NCBI RefSeq assembly: GCF_002891535.1
Contig: NZ_PDZR01000008.1
Coordinates: 1-64,000, forward strand
Length of the DNA stretch: 64,000 nucleotides
DNA from: Methylocella silvestris
GTDB taxonomy: Bacteria > Pseudomonadota > Alphaproteobacteria > Rhizobiales > Beijerinckiaceae
Reading direction: 5' to 3'
The translations under genes and the position numbers were made by a program. Positions 36,981-48,617 of the stretch are shown in pieces. Position 1 is the stretch's first letter; each line of letters begins with the position of its first letter. The notes beneath the pieces are model-generated. The model was given only the letters and a program-made list of their open reading frames with translations, was not told the origin of the DNA and did no database searches.

Positions 36981-37799
36981 ATGGGCGACATGCGCCTCGT
37001 GGTCGCCGGGGCGGCAGGCCGGATGGGCCGGGTCCTTGTTCAGATCGTCCAGCAAACCCCCGGCGCCATGCTTTCGGGCGCGCTGGCCCGGGCCGATTCG
37101 CCTGCGATCGGTCAGGACGCCGGAGTTCTGGCCGGCTGCGGCGAAATCGGCGTCAAGATAAGCGCCGATCCCTTGCGCGCCATCGCTGACTGTGACGGCG
37201 TGCTCGATTTCACCTCACCAACGTCGACCATGGCGCTTGCGACCCTCGCCGCACAGGCGCGCGTCGTTCACGTCATCGGCACGACGGGGTTTTTGCCGGC
37301 GCATCTCGAAGGGCTCGCCGCCGCAGCGCGTCACGCGGTGATCGTGCGGTCCGGCAATATGAGCCTTGGCGTCAATCTTCTCGCGGCGCTCGTCGAGAAA
37401 GCGGCGCGAACGCTCGGGCCCGAATTCGACATCGAAATCGTCGAGATGCATCACCGCGCGAAAGTCGATGCGCCCTCCGGGACGGCGCTTCTTCTCGGCG
37501 AGGCGGCGGCGCGCGGCCGGAACATTGATCTTGCCTCCCATTCCCTGCGCGCCCGCGATGGACACACCGGGCCGCGACAGGAGGGCGCGATCGGCTTCGC
37601 CTCGCTGCGCGGCGGCGGCGTCATCGGCGAGCATAGGGTGTATTTCGCCGGGGCAGGGGAGCGGCTCGAACTCGCGCATGTGGCGGAGGACCGCAGTATT
37701 TTCGCGCGCGGCGCCGTCAAGGCGGCGTTATGGGGGCGGGACCGGAAATCCGGCCTCTATGTGATGGCCGATGTGCTGGGCCTCTCGGAACACTCATAA
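36981..37799 (+). CDS. dapB: 4-hydroxy-tetrahydrodipicolinate reductase
   Basis: A 272-residue NAD(P)H enzyme of the lysine/diaminopimelate pathway, which feeds peptidoglycan. The Rossmann motif [14 protein letters not shown], the active-site block [20 protein letters not shown] (His157, His158, Lys161) and the substrate loop [13 protein letters not shown] are all conserved. AAAGGAGAG lies before ATG 36981. It follows pyrF by 18 bp. Confidence 0.97.
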   Translation: MGDMRLVVAGAAGRMGRVLVQIVQQTPGAMLSGALARADSPAIGQDAGVLAGCGEIGVKISADPLRAIADCDGVLDFTSPTSTMALATLAAQARVVHVIGTTGFLPAHLEGLAAAARHAVIVRSGNMSLGVNLLAALVEKAARTLGPEFDIEIVEMHHRAKVDAPSGTALLLGEAAARGRNIDLASHSLRARDGHTGPRQEGAIGFASLRGGGVIGEHRVYFAGAGERLELAHVAEDRSIFARGAVKAALWGRDRKSGLYVMADVLGLSEHS

Positions 37800-37822
37800 C
37801 GGCGCGAAACCGCAGTGGTCGT

Positions 37823-37927
37823 TCAGGCCAATCTATATCCATAAATATATAGCAAGATGAGCGGGGCGGCAGCGAAGACTACCAAAAGATAGGCCGCGCA
37901 CCAGCAGAGCTGAAGCGCGGCCATCAT
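37823..37927 (-). CDS. Possible 34-aa single-helix membrane peptide
   Basis: ATG 37927 opens a short frame ending at TGA 37823. The product is almost a single hydrophobic helix (ALQLCWCAAYLLVVFAAAPL, then ILLYIYGYRL). It lies 28 bp downstream of the small membrane protein gene on the same strand and could be cotranscribed. Its ribosome binding site (GGGAAG) is moderate. Short single-helix peptides of this kind are easily missed and often attach to membrane complexes, but this one is supported only by composition and position. Confidence 0.35.
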   Translation of the reverse strand: MMAALQLCWCAAYLLVVFAAAPLILLYIYGYRLA

Positions 37928-37955
37928 GCGAGCTTCCCGGGGGCCTCTGGGAAGT

Positions 37956-38216
37956 TCAGATGACAATTTGATGAATTTTGCCGGTTTTGTCTAGTAACGA
38001 TTGAGCGACCAGTGATGAACCGCTGCGCATTGCTGCGGGATGTTCGGGCTTGGCGCCTGTTTCAAGACGAGACATCACAGCGAGGGCGACAGCCGCGCAA
38101 GCTAATACTACCACCAAAAACAGAGAAACCTGAAGCTGCCGCCGCGCCGCGCGCAGATCATAGCGGCGCACGAAGCCGGCGTCGGGGCTTGGGTCGAAAT
38201 GATCGGCGATGGACAT
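37956..38216 (-). CDS. Small membrane protein of unknown function (86 aa)
   Basis: From ATG 38216 it begins MSIADHFDPSPDAGFVRRYD, has one membrane helix (LQVSLFLVVVLACAAVALAV) and a short C-terminal periplasmic part. GAGGGAG precedes the ATG at a good distance; the longer upstream reading is discarded. No family was recognised. Confidence 0.6.
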   Translation of the reverse strand: MSIADHFDPSPDAGFVRRYDLRAARRQLQVSLFLVVVLACAAVALAVMSRLETGAKPEHPAAMRSGSSLVAQSLLDKTGKIHQIVI

Positions 38217-39751
<1,535 letters not shown>

Positions 39752-39838
39752 GCGGGGGGAGCGCCGGGCGCATTGCTGATGGCGTAAAACTCTGGTTTCA
39801 TCCGTGTGGGCCGGACAATCTTCCCATCGGAGGCCAGC

Positions 39839-40240
39839 ATGCTGAGAGACGATACGGGCGGCGGCGGCCGGCGGCCGTCGCGCAATGTTCTGGGCCAGCC
39901 GCTTGCCGGGTGCTCCGATGATCCCCTGACCGGCTTCTTCCGCAACGGCTGCTGCGACACCGCCGCCGAGGATGTCGGCAGTCACACGGTCTGCATCGTC
40001 GTCGACGCGGAATTTCTGCGCTTCTCGAAATCGCGCGGCAATGATCTTTCGACGCCGTTGCCCCAATATGGCTTTCCGGGACTTAACCCCGGCGATCGCT
40101 GGTGCCTCTGTGCGCCGCGCTGGGCCGAGGCGCTTGAGGCCGAGGCCGCTCCGCGCGTCGTGCTGCAGGCGACGCATGAGGGCGCGCTCGAATCCTGCGC
40201 GCTGTCTGATCTGAAGCGTTACGCCGTCGATTTGTCCTGA
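39839..40240 (+). CDS. DUF2237 family protein
   Basis: A 133-residue protein that matches DUF2237 along its length: NVLGQPLAGCSDDPLTGFFRNGCCDTAAEDVGSH, LSTPLPQYGFPGLNPGDRWCLCAPRWAEAL. The conserved Cys, Asp and Gly positions are kept. ATG 39839 is preceded by GGAGG and preferred over the GTG at 39806. The biochemical role of the family is unknown. The 3' end overlaps the convergent UbiC-like gene by 22 bp. Confidence 0.8.
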   Translation: MLRDDTGGGGRRPSRNVLGQPLAGCSDDPLTGFFRNGCCDTAAEDVGSHTVCIVVDAEFLRFSKSRGNDLSTPLPQYGFPGLNPGDRWCLCAPRWAEALEAEAAPRVVLQATHEGALESCALSDLKRYAVDLS

Positions 40241-40860
40241 GGCAGGCCGTCCGCGCCAAACGCCAGAATCTCGCGCGTATAAAACTCGTTCACCTCGGAA
40301 AAGGGGCGCCCGTCCGGGCCGTGGACGAGCGCGCGATGCTGCAACACGCGCCAGGGAATCGCGGAGATCGCAGGCTGCGTATCTTCCGCAGGGCGCCAGT
40401 ATATCTCGACGGCAAAGGTTTTTCGCACCGGATGGAGCGCGATGATCGCGCGGCCGAACGGCATGTCGCTCGTCTCCAGCATGGCCCTGATGCCGGGACT
40501 GAGGCGGCTCGGCACATACCAGTTTTCGGCCTCGGACAGAATGGCGCCGCCGCATAGAAGTTCGACCCGGCGGTAAAGCACGATCTCCTCGCGGCCGACT
40601 TCGAGACGCTCGCGCTGCTCGCGGGTCGGGGCCTTGTCCGGGCCCGCCATTCGCCGCGCGCGGATCGGGCCGCCCGCCGCGGCGCCACGGCGCCACTGCT
40701 CAAGCGTCGCAGTCGCGCTATGGGAGGCAAGGAGCGCGGCGTTGAAGCCTTGCAGCCGCGCGCCGGCCTCGGCCGGCAGAAGGCGCAACTGCGCCGGCGC
40801 GCGCGCGTCCTCTTCCGTCGCCGCCGTCCCCGATCGTCCAAAACTGTCGCGGCGCGGCAT
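40219..40860 (-). CDS. Chorismate lyase (UbiC/UTRA)-like protein
   Basis: A 213-residue protein whose C-terminal half resembles the chorismate lyase/UTRA fold: VLYRRVELLCGGAILSEAENWYVPSRLSPGIRAMLETSDMPFGRAI follows the REVxL-xPxxxARTxxP-LGxxPLG plan of UbiC, but ART is replaced by ENW and key residues differ. It may bind a small aromatic or sugar ligand without lyase activity. The N-terminal part is basic and disordered. ATG 40860 with AGAGG is preferred to the upstream ATG 40902. The fold assignment is tentative. Confidence 0.55.
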   Translation of the reverse strand: MPRRDSFGRSGTAATEEDARAPAQLRLLPAEAGARLQGFNAALLASHSATATLEQWRRGAAAGGPIRARRMAGPDKAPTREQRERLEVGREEIVLYRRVELLCGGAILSEAENWYVPSRLSPGIRAMLETSDMPFGRAIIALHPVRKTFAVEIYWRPAEDTQPAISAIPWRVLQHRALVHGPDGRPFSEVNEFYTREILAFGADGLPQDKSTA

Positions 40861-41133
40861 CAAATCCTCTTCGAGAGCGTTCCGGCGGGCAAGCGGCGGC
40901 AAGCACCGGCCGCGCGGTCAGCATAGCCGATCGCCGCGGCAAATCCCAAAAGGGGACCATCCGTCGCGGCGCGGTTTGTGGACATCGCCGCGCAAATGAG
41001 GCTAAACCTCAACCGGCCTCTGGAGCATGCGCCGCAAGCGGCAGCCTCGCTTCGACCGCATCGCGGGCGGCCGCATCTTCCGACAGCCGTAGCCGCGACC
41101 TTTCGCGCCCGGCGCTTTCCGGCCAGGGGAACG

Positions 41134-41715
41134 ATGTTTCAAAAACTGTACCGATGGACGTTGCAGCTCGCGGAGAGCCGGCATGCGCCGCTCGCGCTCG
41201 GCGCCATAGCCTTCGCCGAGAGTTCGTTTTTTCCCGTTCCGCCCGACGCGATCCTCGTGCCGATGTCGATCGCCCAGCCGAAACGGGCCTGGACCTATGC
41301 GTTGATCTGCACGGTCGGCTCCGTGCTCGGCGCCTTGCTTGGCTACGCCATCGGCGCGCTGCTTTTCGAAACTCTCGGCAAATGGCTGATCGATCTCTAC
41401 GGCTATGGCGCGCGCGTCGACGAAATGCGGGCGCTTTATGCCAAATGGGGCTGGGCGGTCATTCTCATCAAGGGGTTTACGCCGATCCCGTTCAAGCTGG
41501 TGACCATCGTCAGCGGCCTTCTTGCCTATAATCTGCCGTTGTTCGTCCTCTTGTGCATGATCACGCGCGGCGCCCGCTTTTTTGCCCTCGCCCTCGTCCT
41601 CAAATATTACGGCGAGCCGATCAAGAAGCTGCTCGATCGTTATTTCGGCTGGTTCCTCCTGATCCTTGCCGTCGTTATCGTGCTCGGCTTCTGGATCGCC
41701 GGGCATTCCCTCTGA
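41134..41715 (+). CDS. DedA/YqaA-like membrane protein
   Basis: A 193-residue integral membrane protein of the DedA/VTT superfamily. The typical elements are AFAESSFFPVPPDAILVPMSIAQP (reentrant loop), GSVLGALLGYAIGALLFET, and WGWAVILIKGFTPIPFKLVTIVSGLL, in which the Phe-Thr-Pro-Ile-Pro-Phe stretch is a family hallmark. Members help lipid scrambling and membrane homeostasis. The ATG at 41134 fits the family start; the longer reading is dropped. It is followed 7 bp later by dsbB, so the two probably form one transcript. Confidence 0.8.
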   Translation: MFQKLYRWTLQLAESRHAPLALGAIAFAESSFFPVPPDAILVPMSIAQPKRAWTYALICTVGSVLGALLGYAIGALLFETLGKWLIDLYGYGARVDEMRALYAKWGWAVILIKGFTPIPFKLVTIVSGLLAYNLPLFVLLCMITRGARFFALALVLKYYGEPIKKLLDRYFGWFLLILAVVIVLGFWIAGHSL

Positions 41716-41722
41716 GCGCGCA

Positions 41723-42238
41723 ATGTCAAAGTTTCTGACGCCTATGCGGCTTGCCGCCGCCATTTTCCTTGTAGCGGTGGGGTCGATCGGCGGCGCCTGG
41801 ATCTTTCAGGCGATGGGCTATGCGCCCTGCGAACTTTGCCTCAAGGAGCGCATCCCCTACTATGCCGCAATCCCGCTCGCCGCCTTGGCCGTGTGGCTTG
41901 CCGGGCGCGGCCGGCCGGGTCTGCTCGCCGCCTGCTTCGCCGCCATCGCCGTGATCTTCGCGGCGGGGGCCGCGCTGGGCGTCTATCATTCCGGCGTCGA
42001 ATGGGGCTTTTGGCCGGGCCCCACGGATTGCACCGGTCCGCTCGATCACGCCGGCTCGGTGAATGATTTTCTAAAGCAGCTTCAGACCGTCAAGGTGGTG
42101 CGCTGCGATGAGGTCGCGCTGCGCGTCTTCGGCCTCTCGCTCGCTGCCTGGAACGCGGCGATCTCGGTGGGGCTTACGGCGCTGGCGGCAATCGGCGTCG
42201 CGCTCAGTCTCCGGCGGCCAGAAGCGCCCGCGCCCTGA
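41723..42238 (+). CDS. dsbB: Disulfide bond formation protein DsbB
   Basis: A 171-residue four-helix membrane quinone reductase that reoxidises DsbA in the periplasm. The first redox pair is Cys36-Cys39 in APCELCLKE and the second is Cys103 and Cys128 in the second periplasmic loop (TDCTG; VVRCDE). ATG 41723 is used because a longer reading would start inside the preceding gene. The 3' end overlaps the convergent rlmN gene by 35 bp. Confidence 0.85.
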   Translation: MSKFLTPMRLAAAIFLVAVGSIGGAWIFQAMGYAPCELCLKERIPYYAAIPLAALAVWLAGRGRPGLLAACFAAIAVIFAAGAALGVYHSGVEWGFWPGPTDCTGPLDHAGSVNDFLKQLQTVKVVRCDEVALRVFGLSLAAWNAAISVGLTALAAIGVALSLRRPEAPAP

Positions 42239-43403
42239 GCTTTTCAGTCTCGCTTTTCAGCTGGCCGCAGGCGGCGAGGATGTCGCGCCCGCGCGGCGTG
42301 CGCACCGGGCTCGCATAGCCGGCGTTGAAGACGATATCGGAAAATTTCTCGATCACGGCGTCGTCGGAACATTCATAAGCCGTTTCGGGCCATGGATTGA
42401 ATGGGATCAGATTGATCTTGGCCGGGATGCCCTTCAGCAGCCGCACGAGCTCCCGCGCGTCGGCCGGGGAATCATTGATCCCCTTCAGCATCACATATTC
42501 GAAGGTGATCCGCCGCGCATTGGAGGCGCCGGGATAGTCGCGGCAGGCCTGCAGAAGCGCGGCGATCGGATATTTCTTGTTGAGCGGCACAAGCGTGTTG
42601 CGCAAATCGTCCCGCACGGCGTGCAGCGAGATCGCCAGCATGGCGCCGGTCTTTTCGCCGAGTTCCGGCAGTTTTGGGACGACGCCGGCGGTCGAAACCG
42701 TGATGCGCCGCCGCGACAGGGACAGCCCGTCGCCATCGGACAGGACGGACACCGCGTCGACGACACTGTCCAGATTGTAGAGCGGTTCGCCCATCCCCAT
42801 GAAGACGATGTTGGTGACGAGGCGCGAACCGCTGTTCGAACCCTTGCCGTCCTGCGGCACAAGCCCGGGGAAATCGCCAATCCTATCGCGGGCTATAATC
42901 AATTGAGAAATTATCTCTTGCGCCGTTAGATTGCGCACAAATTTCTGCGTGCCTGTGTGACAGAAGGAGCAAGTCAAGGTGCAGCCGACCTGGCTCGAAA
43001 CACAGAGCGTGCCGCGGTCGACATCCGGGATATAGACGCATTCGACCTCGGCAGGACGATCGCTTTCGCGCGAGGGCGCGAGGCGGATCAGCCATTTCCG
43101 CGTGCCGTCCGTTGAAACCTGCTCGGTGACGATCTGCGGCCGCGCCAGCGTGAAGCGCTCCGCCAGCTGCGCGCGCAAAACCTTGCTGACGTTCAGCATG
43201 TCGTCGAAGGAGGCGGCACCGCGATGATAGATCCAGTGCCAGAGCTGCGCCGTGCGCATGCGCAGCTCCCGCTCCGGCGCGCCGATCTCGAGGAGCGCGG
43301 CGGCGAGCCCGTCCCGGGTCAGTCCGGCGAGCGAGCGCGGCGCCCTGGCGCAATCGTGATCGGCCGCGGTGGCCGGCGTTTCAAGCAAAGTGGACGAGGT
43401 CAT
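42204..43403 (-). CDS. rlmN: 23S rRNA/tRNA adenine-C2 methyltransferase RlmN
   Basis: A 399-residue radical-SAM enzyme that methylates A2503 of 23S rRNA and A37 of some tRNAs. The radical-SAM cluster Cys141-Cys145-Cys148 is in [11 protein letters not shown], the resolving Cys sits in [12 protein letters not shown], and the C-terminal methyl-carrying Cys is in [12 protein letters not shown], as in the family. It has the usual length with an N-terminal extension. It lies convergent to dsbB with a 35-bp overlap. Confidence 0.95.
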   Translation of the reverse strand: MTSSTLLETPATAADHDCARAPRSLAGLTRDGLAAALLEIGAPERELRMRTAQLWHWIYHRGAASFDDMLNVSKVLRAQLAERFTLARPQIVTEQVSTDGTRKWLIRLAPSRESDRPAEVECVYIPDVDRGTLCVSSQVGCTLTCSFCHTGTQKFVRNLTAQEIISQLIIARDRIGDFPGLVPQDGKGSNSGSRLVTNIVFMGMGEPLYNLDSVVDAVSVLSDGDGLSLSRRRITVSTAGVVPKLPELGEKTGAMLAISLHAVRDDLRNTLVPLNKKYPIAALLQACRDYPGASNARRITFEYVMLKGINDSPADARELVRLLKGIPAKINLIPFNPWPETAYECSDDAVIEKFSDIVFNAGYASPVRTPRGRDILAACGQLKSETEKLRARALLAAGD

Positions 43404-43513
43404 CCGCGCCTCTTACCATGGAAGGCGGGAATTCTCCATAATCCCGATGCATTGAACGCCCGTTCACAAAGCAGCACACATCATCGCCGCTCGACCTCGA
43501 TCCGGGACACAAC

Positions 43514-44266
43514 ATGCCAGTTTTTCGTTCACTGCCGACTCGCCTTGCCCTCGTCGCGTTCCTCGCCGCCCCGGCAGGCGCCGCCCCCGCGCAGGAATTT
43601 CTCACCCTGAAGGATACGGTCCCCTCGATCGCCATAACAGGCGAGGCGAGCCTTGAAGTCGTACCCAACATCGCCATTCTCTCGCTTGGGGTCGAGACCG
43701 AGCGGCCGACCGCGATCGAGGCGGCCAATGAGAACGCCAAAGCGACGCAGGCGGTGATCGCCGAGATCAGGGCCGCGGGAATTGATTCGCGCGATATGCG
43801 CACCCTCGGGGTGACGCTCATGCCCGTCTATGACGAGACGACCGACGCCAATGGCCGCGTGACCAAGCAGACTTTACGCGGCTATCAGGCCCGCAATGAT
43901 CTGTCGGTCCGGGTTCGGCAGATCGACAAGGCCGGAGCGCTGGCGCGGCAATGGATCGAGAAGGGCGTCAATCAATTCGGCGGCGTCGAGTTCGACGTTG
44001 ATCAAAAGGAAGCGAAATATGACGCGCTGCGCGGCGAAGCCGTGCGCGACGCCCTGCGCAAGGCGACCTCTTTCACAAGCGGCCTTGGAATAAGACTTGG
44101 CCGTGTGCTGGCAATCTCCCCGCCAGAGCGCGGGCGGGGTCCGATGCCGATGGCGATGGCGGCGCGGGCGGCAAAGAGCGACGCGGCCAGCGTTGCGATC
44201 CCGATCGAGCCCGGCGTGCAGACGCTGCGCATTGAGGTGCAGGTCGCCTGGGAGCTGGCGCAGTAG
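43514..44266 (+). CDS. SIMPL domain (DUF541) exported protein
   Basis: A 250-residue protein with a signal peptide (LPTRLALVAFLAAPAGAAPA) followed by a SIMPL/DUF541 domain: ITGEASLEVVPNIAILSLGVET, IRAAGIDSRDMRTLGVTLMPVYDETT, TLRGYQARNDLSVRVRQIDKAG and the final RIEVQVAWEL. It is likely periplasmic. Family members are linked to oxidative stress or outer-membrane proteins, with no defined activity. It ends 3 bp before the convergent methyltransferase gene. Confidence 0.82.
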   Translation: MPVFRSLPTRLALVAFLAAPAGAAPAQEFLTLKDTVPSIAITGEASLEVVPNIAILSLGVETERPTAIEAANENAKATQAVIAEIRAAGIDSRDMRTLGVTLMPVYDETTDANGRVTKQTLRGYQARNDLSVRVRQIDKAGALARQWIEKGVNQFGGVEFDVDQKEAKYDALRGEAVRDALRKATSFTSGLGIRLGRVLAISPPERGRGPMPMAMAARAAKSDAASVAIPIEPGVQTLRIEVQVAWELAQ

Positions 44267-44269
44267 CTT

Positions 44270-45145
44270 TTACTGCGGGGGCGGCTTGATTCCGCCAAGC
44301 GCGTCGGCGAGGCGCATTTGCGCCGACCCCGGCCGCAGCGGCTTCTGCTGACTTTCATGCGGTGCCCAGCCGGAGATGAAGACGAGGTCGAATGTCGCGC
44401 GGATGCGCCCGTCGGCATCGCTGAACCGCTCCGCGTAAATCTCCGCCGCCCGCTGGAACAGAGCGCGACGGACAGGACGGCGGCGGCGCGCGACAAGCGA
44501 ATTGGTTGCGCCCATGGCGCGCAGATCCGCCATCAGCGAAAACAGATCGCGATAACGCACGATCGTCGTTTCGCTGTCGGCGACGGGCAGGGCGAAGCCG
44601 GCCCGCTGCAGGAGCCCGCCCATGTCCCGCACATCGGCGAAAGGGGCGACGCGCGGGCTGGTCCCGCCGCTGACCTCGGTTTCGGCTACAGCGAGCGCGC
44701 TGCGCAATTCATGCAAGGAGCGCCCGCCAAGCAGGCAGGCGAGAAAGAGCCCGTCCGCTTTGAGCGCGCGGCGGATCTGGATCAGCGCGCCCGGCAGATC
44801 ATTGACGCTTTGCAGATTGAACGCCGAGACCGCGAGATCGAAGCTCGCATCAGCGAAGGGCAAACCCTCTTCATCGCCGACCAGCCGCAGCCCGCAGCCG
44901 CCGAGCGCCGCCGGAATGGCCGCCATTCGCGTTAAAAGGCGCCCCTCTGTCGCGAGCCGCCGCGCCAGTTCCGGCGAGGGCGTGCCGATATCGGCCACAT
45001 TAGCGAAGGGCCGCACGACCAGACCGAGACGGTCGCAGACCCCGTCGATCGCCGCCTGCAGCAAGAAATCCTCGAAGCCGGATCGAACCGCGCGCAAAAA
45101 TCTGCGGCGTAGCAAGGCACGGTCGAACAAATCCTCGGCGCTCAC
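44270..45145 (-). CDS. NDUFAF5/BioC-like SAM methyltransferase
   Basis: A 291-residue class I methyltransferase of the BioC/NDUFAF5 group. The SAM region is degenerate (ADIGTPSPELARRLA) but motif blocks FDLAVSAFNLQSVNDLPGALIQIRRALKADGLFLACLLGG and SPRVAPFADVRDMGGLLQRAGFALPVAD are typical for alphaproteobacterial and mitochondrial members. The mitochondrial homologue acts in complex I assembly, so a role in that complex is possible here. It is convergent with the SIMPL gene; alphaproteobacteria often place this gene beside comF, which here lies 1.7 kb away behind the scoAB genes. Confidence 0.75.
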   Translation of the reverse strand: MSAEDLFDRALLRRRFLRAVRSGFEDFLLQAAIDGVCDRLGLVVRPFANVADIGTPSPELARRLATEGRLLTRMAAIPAALGGCGLRLVGDEEGLPFADASFDLAVSAFNLQSVNDLPGALIQIRRALKADGLFLACLLGGRSLHELRSALAVAETEVSGGTSPRVAPFADVRDMGGLLQRAGFALPVADSETTIVRYRDLFSLMADLRAMGATNSLVARRRRPVRRALFQRAAEIYAERFSDADGRIRATFDLVFISGWAPHESQQKPLRPGSAQMRLADALGGIKPPPQ

Positions 45146-45333
45146 CGCGGCCGCGGTCCAGAGCGCCGAGCTGCGCCATAAGAAGGGGCTCCGGCGCTCT
45201 CTGGCGGCGCGCGCAAAACGCTCTTCTGCATTGCGAAAACCTGCTGGATCATTTTTTCGCCTTGGCTATATTGGGCGCGCGGCTGCGTCGAAATGACCCG
45301 CCCGTGGAAATCAATCGGAGGCGGGCGCCGCGC

Positions 45334-46041
45334 ATGAATAAGGTTTTTCCAGACGCAAAATCGGCTCTGGCGGACGCCGTCCAAGACGGCATGACCATGA
45401 TGTGCGGCGGTTTCGGCCTCTGCGGCATTCCGACCGAACTCATTCATGCCCTGCGCGACACGGGCGTCAAGCATTTGACCGTCGTCTCCAACAACGCTGG
45501 CGTCGACGGCGCGGGGCTTGGCCTCTTGCTCGAGACGCGGCAGATCAAAAAGATGGTGTCGTCCTATGTCGGCGAAAACAAGCTGTTCGAACAGTTGTTT
45601 TTATCGGGCGAGCTTGAACTTGAATTCAATCCGCAGGGCACGTTGGCCGAGCGCATCCGGGCGGGCGGCGCGGGCATTCCGGCCTTCTTTACCAAGACGG
45701 GCGTCGGCACGGTGATCGCCGACGGCAAGGAAACCCGCGAATTCGACGGGGCGACCTATGTCATGGAACGCGGCATCGTCGCCGACGTCTCTCTCGTCCA
45801 CGCGTGGAAGGGCGACACCGAGGGCAATCTCGTCTTCCGCAAGACCGCGCGCAATTTCAATCCGATGATGGCGAGCGCCGGCAAGATGACGATCGCCGAG
45901 GTCGAGCACCTCGTGCCGGCCGGCGAGATCGACCCCGACCAGATCCACACCCCCGGCATTTTCGTGCAGCGCATCGTGCATACGCCAAACATCGCCAAGC
46001 TGATCGAGAAGCGGACGACGCGTCCTCGCGCCGCGGCCTGA
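45334..46041 (+). CDS. scoA: 3-oxoacid CoA-transferase subunit A
   Basis: A 235-residue alpha subunit of succinyl-CoA:3-ketoacid CoA-transferase, used in ketone-body or PHB-derived acetoacetate degradation. The CoA-transferase family I signature ([20 protein letters not shown]) and the acidic helix block [33 protein letters not shown] are intact, and the C-terminal [24 protein letters not shown] is diagnostic. ATG 45334 ([11 protein letters not shown]) is the conserved start. The beta subunit follows 29 bp later. Confidence 0.93.
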   Translation: MNKVFPDAKSALADAVQDGMTMMCGGFGLCGIPTELIHALRDTGVKHLTVVSNNAGVDGAGLGLLLETRQIKKMVSSYVGENKLFEQLFLSGELELEFNPQGTLAERIRAGGAGIPAFFTKTGVGTVIADGKETREFDGATYVMERGIVADVSLVHAWKGDTEGNLVFRKTARNFNPMMASAGKMTIAEVEHLVPAGEIDPDQIHTPGIFVQRIVHTPNIAKLIEKRTTRPRAAA

Positions 46042-46070
46042 GCGAACCCACTTCAAGGAGAGAGAAATCG

Positions 46071-46733
<663 letters not shown>

Positions 46734-46740
46734 CTCTTCT

Positions 46741-46843
46741 AGAGCATTTTCCGCAAAAGTTGCAGACTTTTGCGATAAGAAAATGCGTTGAAACAAATAG
46801 ATAGAGCCTTTTCACGATTCCATGAATTGTGAAAAGGCTCTAG
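46741..46843. repeat. Rhizobiales-type intergenic palindromic element (copy 2)
   Basis: Two hairpins with a linking word: GCAAAAGT/ACTTTTGC nested in GCATTTT/AAAATGC, then ATGCGTTGAAACAA, then AGAGCCTTTTCAC facing GTGAAAAGGCTCT (13-bp perfect arms around 13 nt). Copy 1 at 30541-30609 shares the link word and the second-hairpin plan. It sits between the convergent scoB and comF genes and can terminate both. Confidence 0.75.
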
Positions 46844-47646
46844 ATCACCCGCGCGAACACCAGAACGTCGACGCGTTTTGCCTTGGCGCGCAGCAGCGCG
46901 CGGGCGGCGGCGTTCACCGTCGCCCCCGAGGTCATGACGTCGTCGACCAGCACGATGGCGCGGCCTTCGACCCGTGCGATCATGTCCCCCCGGACGCGAA
47001 AAGCGCCCTGCATGTTGATCGCCCGCTGCGACTTGGTGAGGCGGACCTGCGACGCTGTCGGCTTCACGCGCATGAGGCTGAGCGGATCGACCGGCACGCC
47101 GCTCGCCGCCGAGACCGCCTGCGCCAGCGCCTGCGCCTGATTGAAGCGTCGCGAAAACAGGCGCCCGCGATGCAGCGGGATCGGCATCAGGCCGTCGGCC
47201 TCGTTGAGAATATCGACGCCGGCGCGCGCCATCCAGGCTCCGAGCGGCTTAGCGAGCTCCATCCGGTCGCCATATTTCAATCGGTGGATGAGATGACGGA
47301 CTGGGCCGTCCTCGAATTGCGCGACGGCGCGGGCGCGTTCATAGACCGGCGGGTTCGCCACGGCGTCGGGCGACAGCAGGCCTTCGCCGCCGAGATCGAA
47401 GGCAAAGGGCACGCCGAGACGTTCGCAAAACGGCCGTTCGATGAAGCGCACTTTCGCCCAGCATGTGGCGCAGAGCGAGCCATGCGCTGCGGTCGCCTGC
47501 CGGCAACTGAGGCAGGACGGCGGAAATACAAGGTCGGCAGCGGCGCGCGCTGCGCCGCGCAGCGGCGGCGCGATCAAGGTGAAGGCCGAGCGCAGCATGG
47601 CGGCCGCCTCAGTGAAGGGATCGCCGGCGCGGCGCGCGCGCATCAT
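46840..47646 (-). CDS. comF: ComF family protein (phosphoribosyltransferase-like)
   Basis: A 268-residue ComF homologue needed for DNA uptake in competent bacteria. The N-terminal zinc-finger-like cysteines (CLSCRQATAAHGSLCATCW) precede a PRTase-like domain with ARAVAQFEDGPVRHLIHRLKYGDR, PIPLHRGRLFSRRFNQAQALAQ and the ribose-phosphate motif IVLVDDVMTSGATVNAAARAL. The start is the ATG overlapping the stop of the upstream aminotransferase gene (ATGA, 47643-47646), which is preferred over starts further upstream. The function outside competence is not settled. Confidence 0.85.
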   Translation of the reverse strand: MMRARRAGDPFTEAAAMLRSAFTLIAPPLRGAARAAADLVFPPSCLSCRQATAAHGSLCATCWAKVRFIERPFCERLGVPFAFDLGGEGLLSPDAVANPPVYERARAVAQFEDGPVRHLIHRLKYGDRMELAKPLGAWMARAGVDILNEADGLMPIPLHRGRLFSRRFNQAQALAQAVSAASGVPVDPLSLMRVKPTASQVRLTKSQRAINMQGAFRVRGDMIARVEGRAIVLVDDVMTSGATVNAAARALLRAKAKRVDVLVFARVI

Positions 47647-48488
47647 CGGACTTCGGCCCCGCATTCGGCGGCGATAGCGCGCCGCAGCAGTTCCTGCAAC
47701 GCTTCGACGATTTTGGCGCCTTTCCAACCAATTGCAACGGCGCCGATCCGCTCGATGGGCGCGATCAGGCGCAGACTGTTGGTCATGAAGGCGGCGTCGG
47801 CGGAGCAAAACTCTTCAAGGGTCAGGGCGCGTTCCCGGCAGTCGAGGCCGAGCGCCGGCGCCCGCTCCAGCAGAAAGCCGCGGATGATTCCAGGCAGCGC
47901 GCCGTCGGCGAGCGGCGGGGTGGCAAGCTCGTCGCCATGGAGCGCGAACAGATTGCCGATCGAGGCGCAGGCGACGCGTCCGGCGCCGTTGAGAAACAGC
48001 GCCTCATTGCAGCCGCGCGCGGCTGCGGCCCTCATGGCGAGGATGGCGTCGAGATAGGAGAGCGTTTTCAGGCGCGAGGTCGGCGAGGTTTCATTGCGCC
48101 GGATTTCGGCGACGTCGATCGCAAGTGGCGGCCCGAAGAATCCCGGCGTGAAGGGCGAAAGCGCGCCAAAGATCACCGGCTTCTGAACGCCTGCGGGAAC
48201 AAGGCCGCGCAACCCCGCGCCGCGCGTGACGGTGACGCGCAGCACATGCCGGTCGCCGCGGGGCGCGAGCGCGCCGATACATTGGCGGATGGATGTTTCA
48301 TCGGCGGCGATGTCGAGTTCGCGCAGGGCGTTCAGGAGACGCGCAAGATGCGCCTCCTCAAGGAACACGCGGCCGTTCAGCACGAGCGCCGTATCGAATA
48401 CGCCGTCGCCGAGCGTCAGGCCACGATCGCCGAGATCGAAGGGCGCGCGGCTTTGCGGGTAAAGGACGCCGTCAAGCCAGTACATCAT
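47643..48488 (-). CDS. Class IV aminotransferase (aminodeoxychorismate lyase/branched-chain type)
   Basis: A 281-residue fold-type IV PLP enzyme. LDGVLYPQSRAPFDLGDRGLTLGDGVFDT is the N-terminal signature, the PLP lysine is Lys141 in SRLKTLSYLDAI, and EALFLNGAGRVACASIGNLF is the cofactor-phosphate block. The group includes D-amino-acid transaminase, IlvE and PabC; the sequence alone does not separate them, though small size and position favour a PabC-like lyase. It is coupled by a 4-bp overlap to comF downstream. Confidence 0.8.
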   Translation of the reverse strand: MMYWLDGVLYPQSRAPFDLGDRGLTLGDGVFDTALVLNGRVFLEEAHLARLLNALRELDIAADETSIRQCIGALAPRGDRHVLRVTVTRGAGLRGLVPAGVQKPVIFGALSPFTPGFFGPPLAIDVAEIRRNETSPTSRLKTLSYLDAILAMRAAAARGCNEALFLNGAGRVACASIGNLFALHGDELATPPLADGALPGIIRGFLLERAPALGLDCRERALTLEEFCSADAAFMTNSLRLIAPIERIGAVAIGWKGAKIVEALQELLRRAIAAECGAEVR

Positions 48489-48617
48489 GCGGCCTTGTTC
48501 GACGGGCGCCGCGCGCGAACGCTGGTCTCAAGGGTCGCATCTCCAAAATATGATCCAGATCATTGACAGGGAAAAATACGCCCTGTTGTGTTGGCGCGAG
48601 CGGCCCCGACTGCCGGT

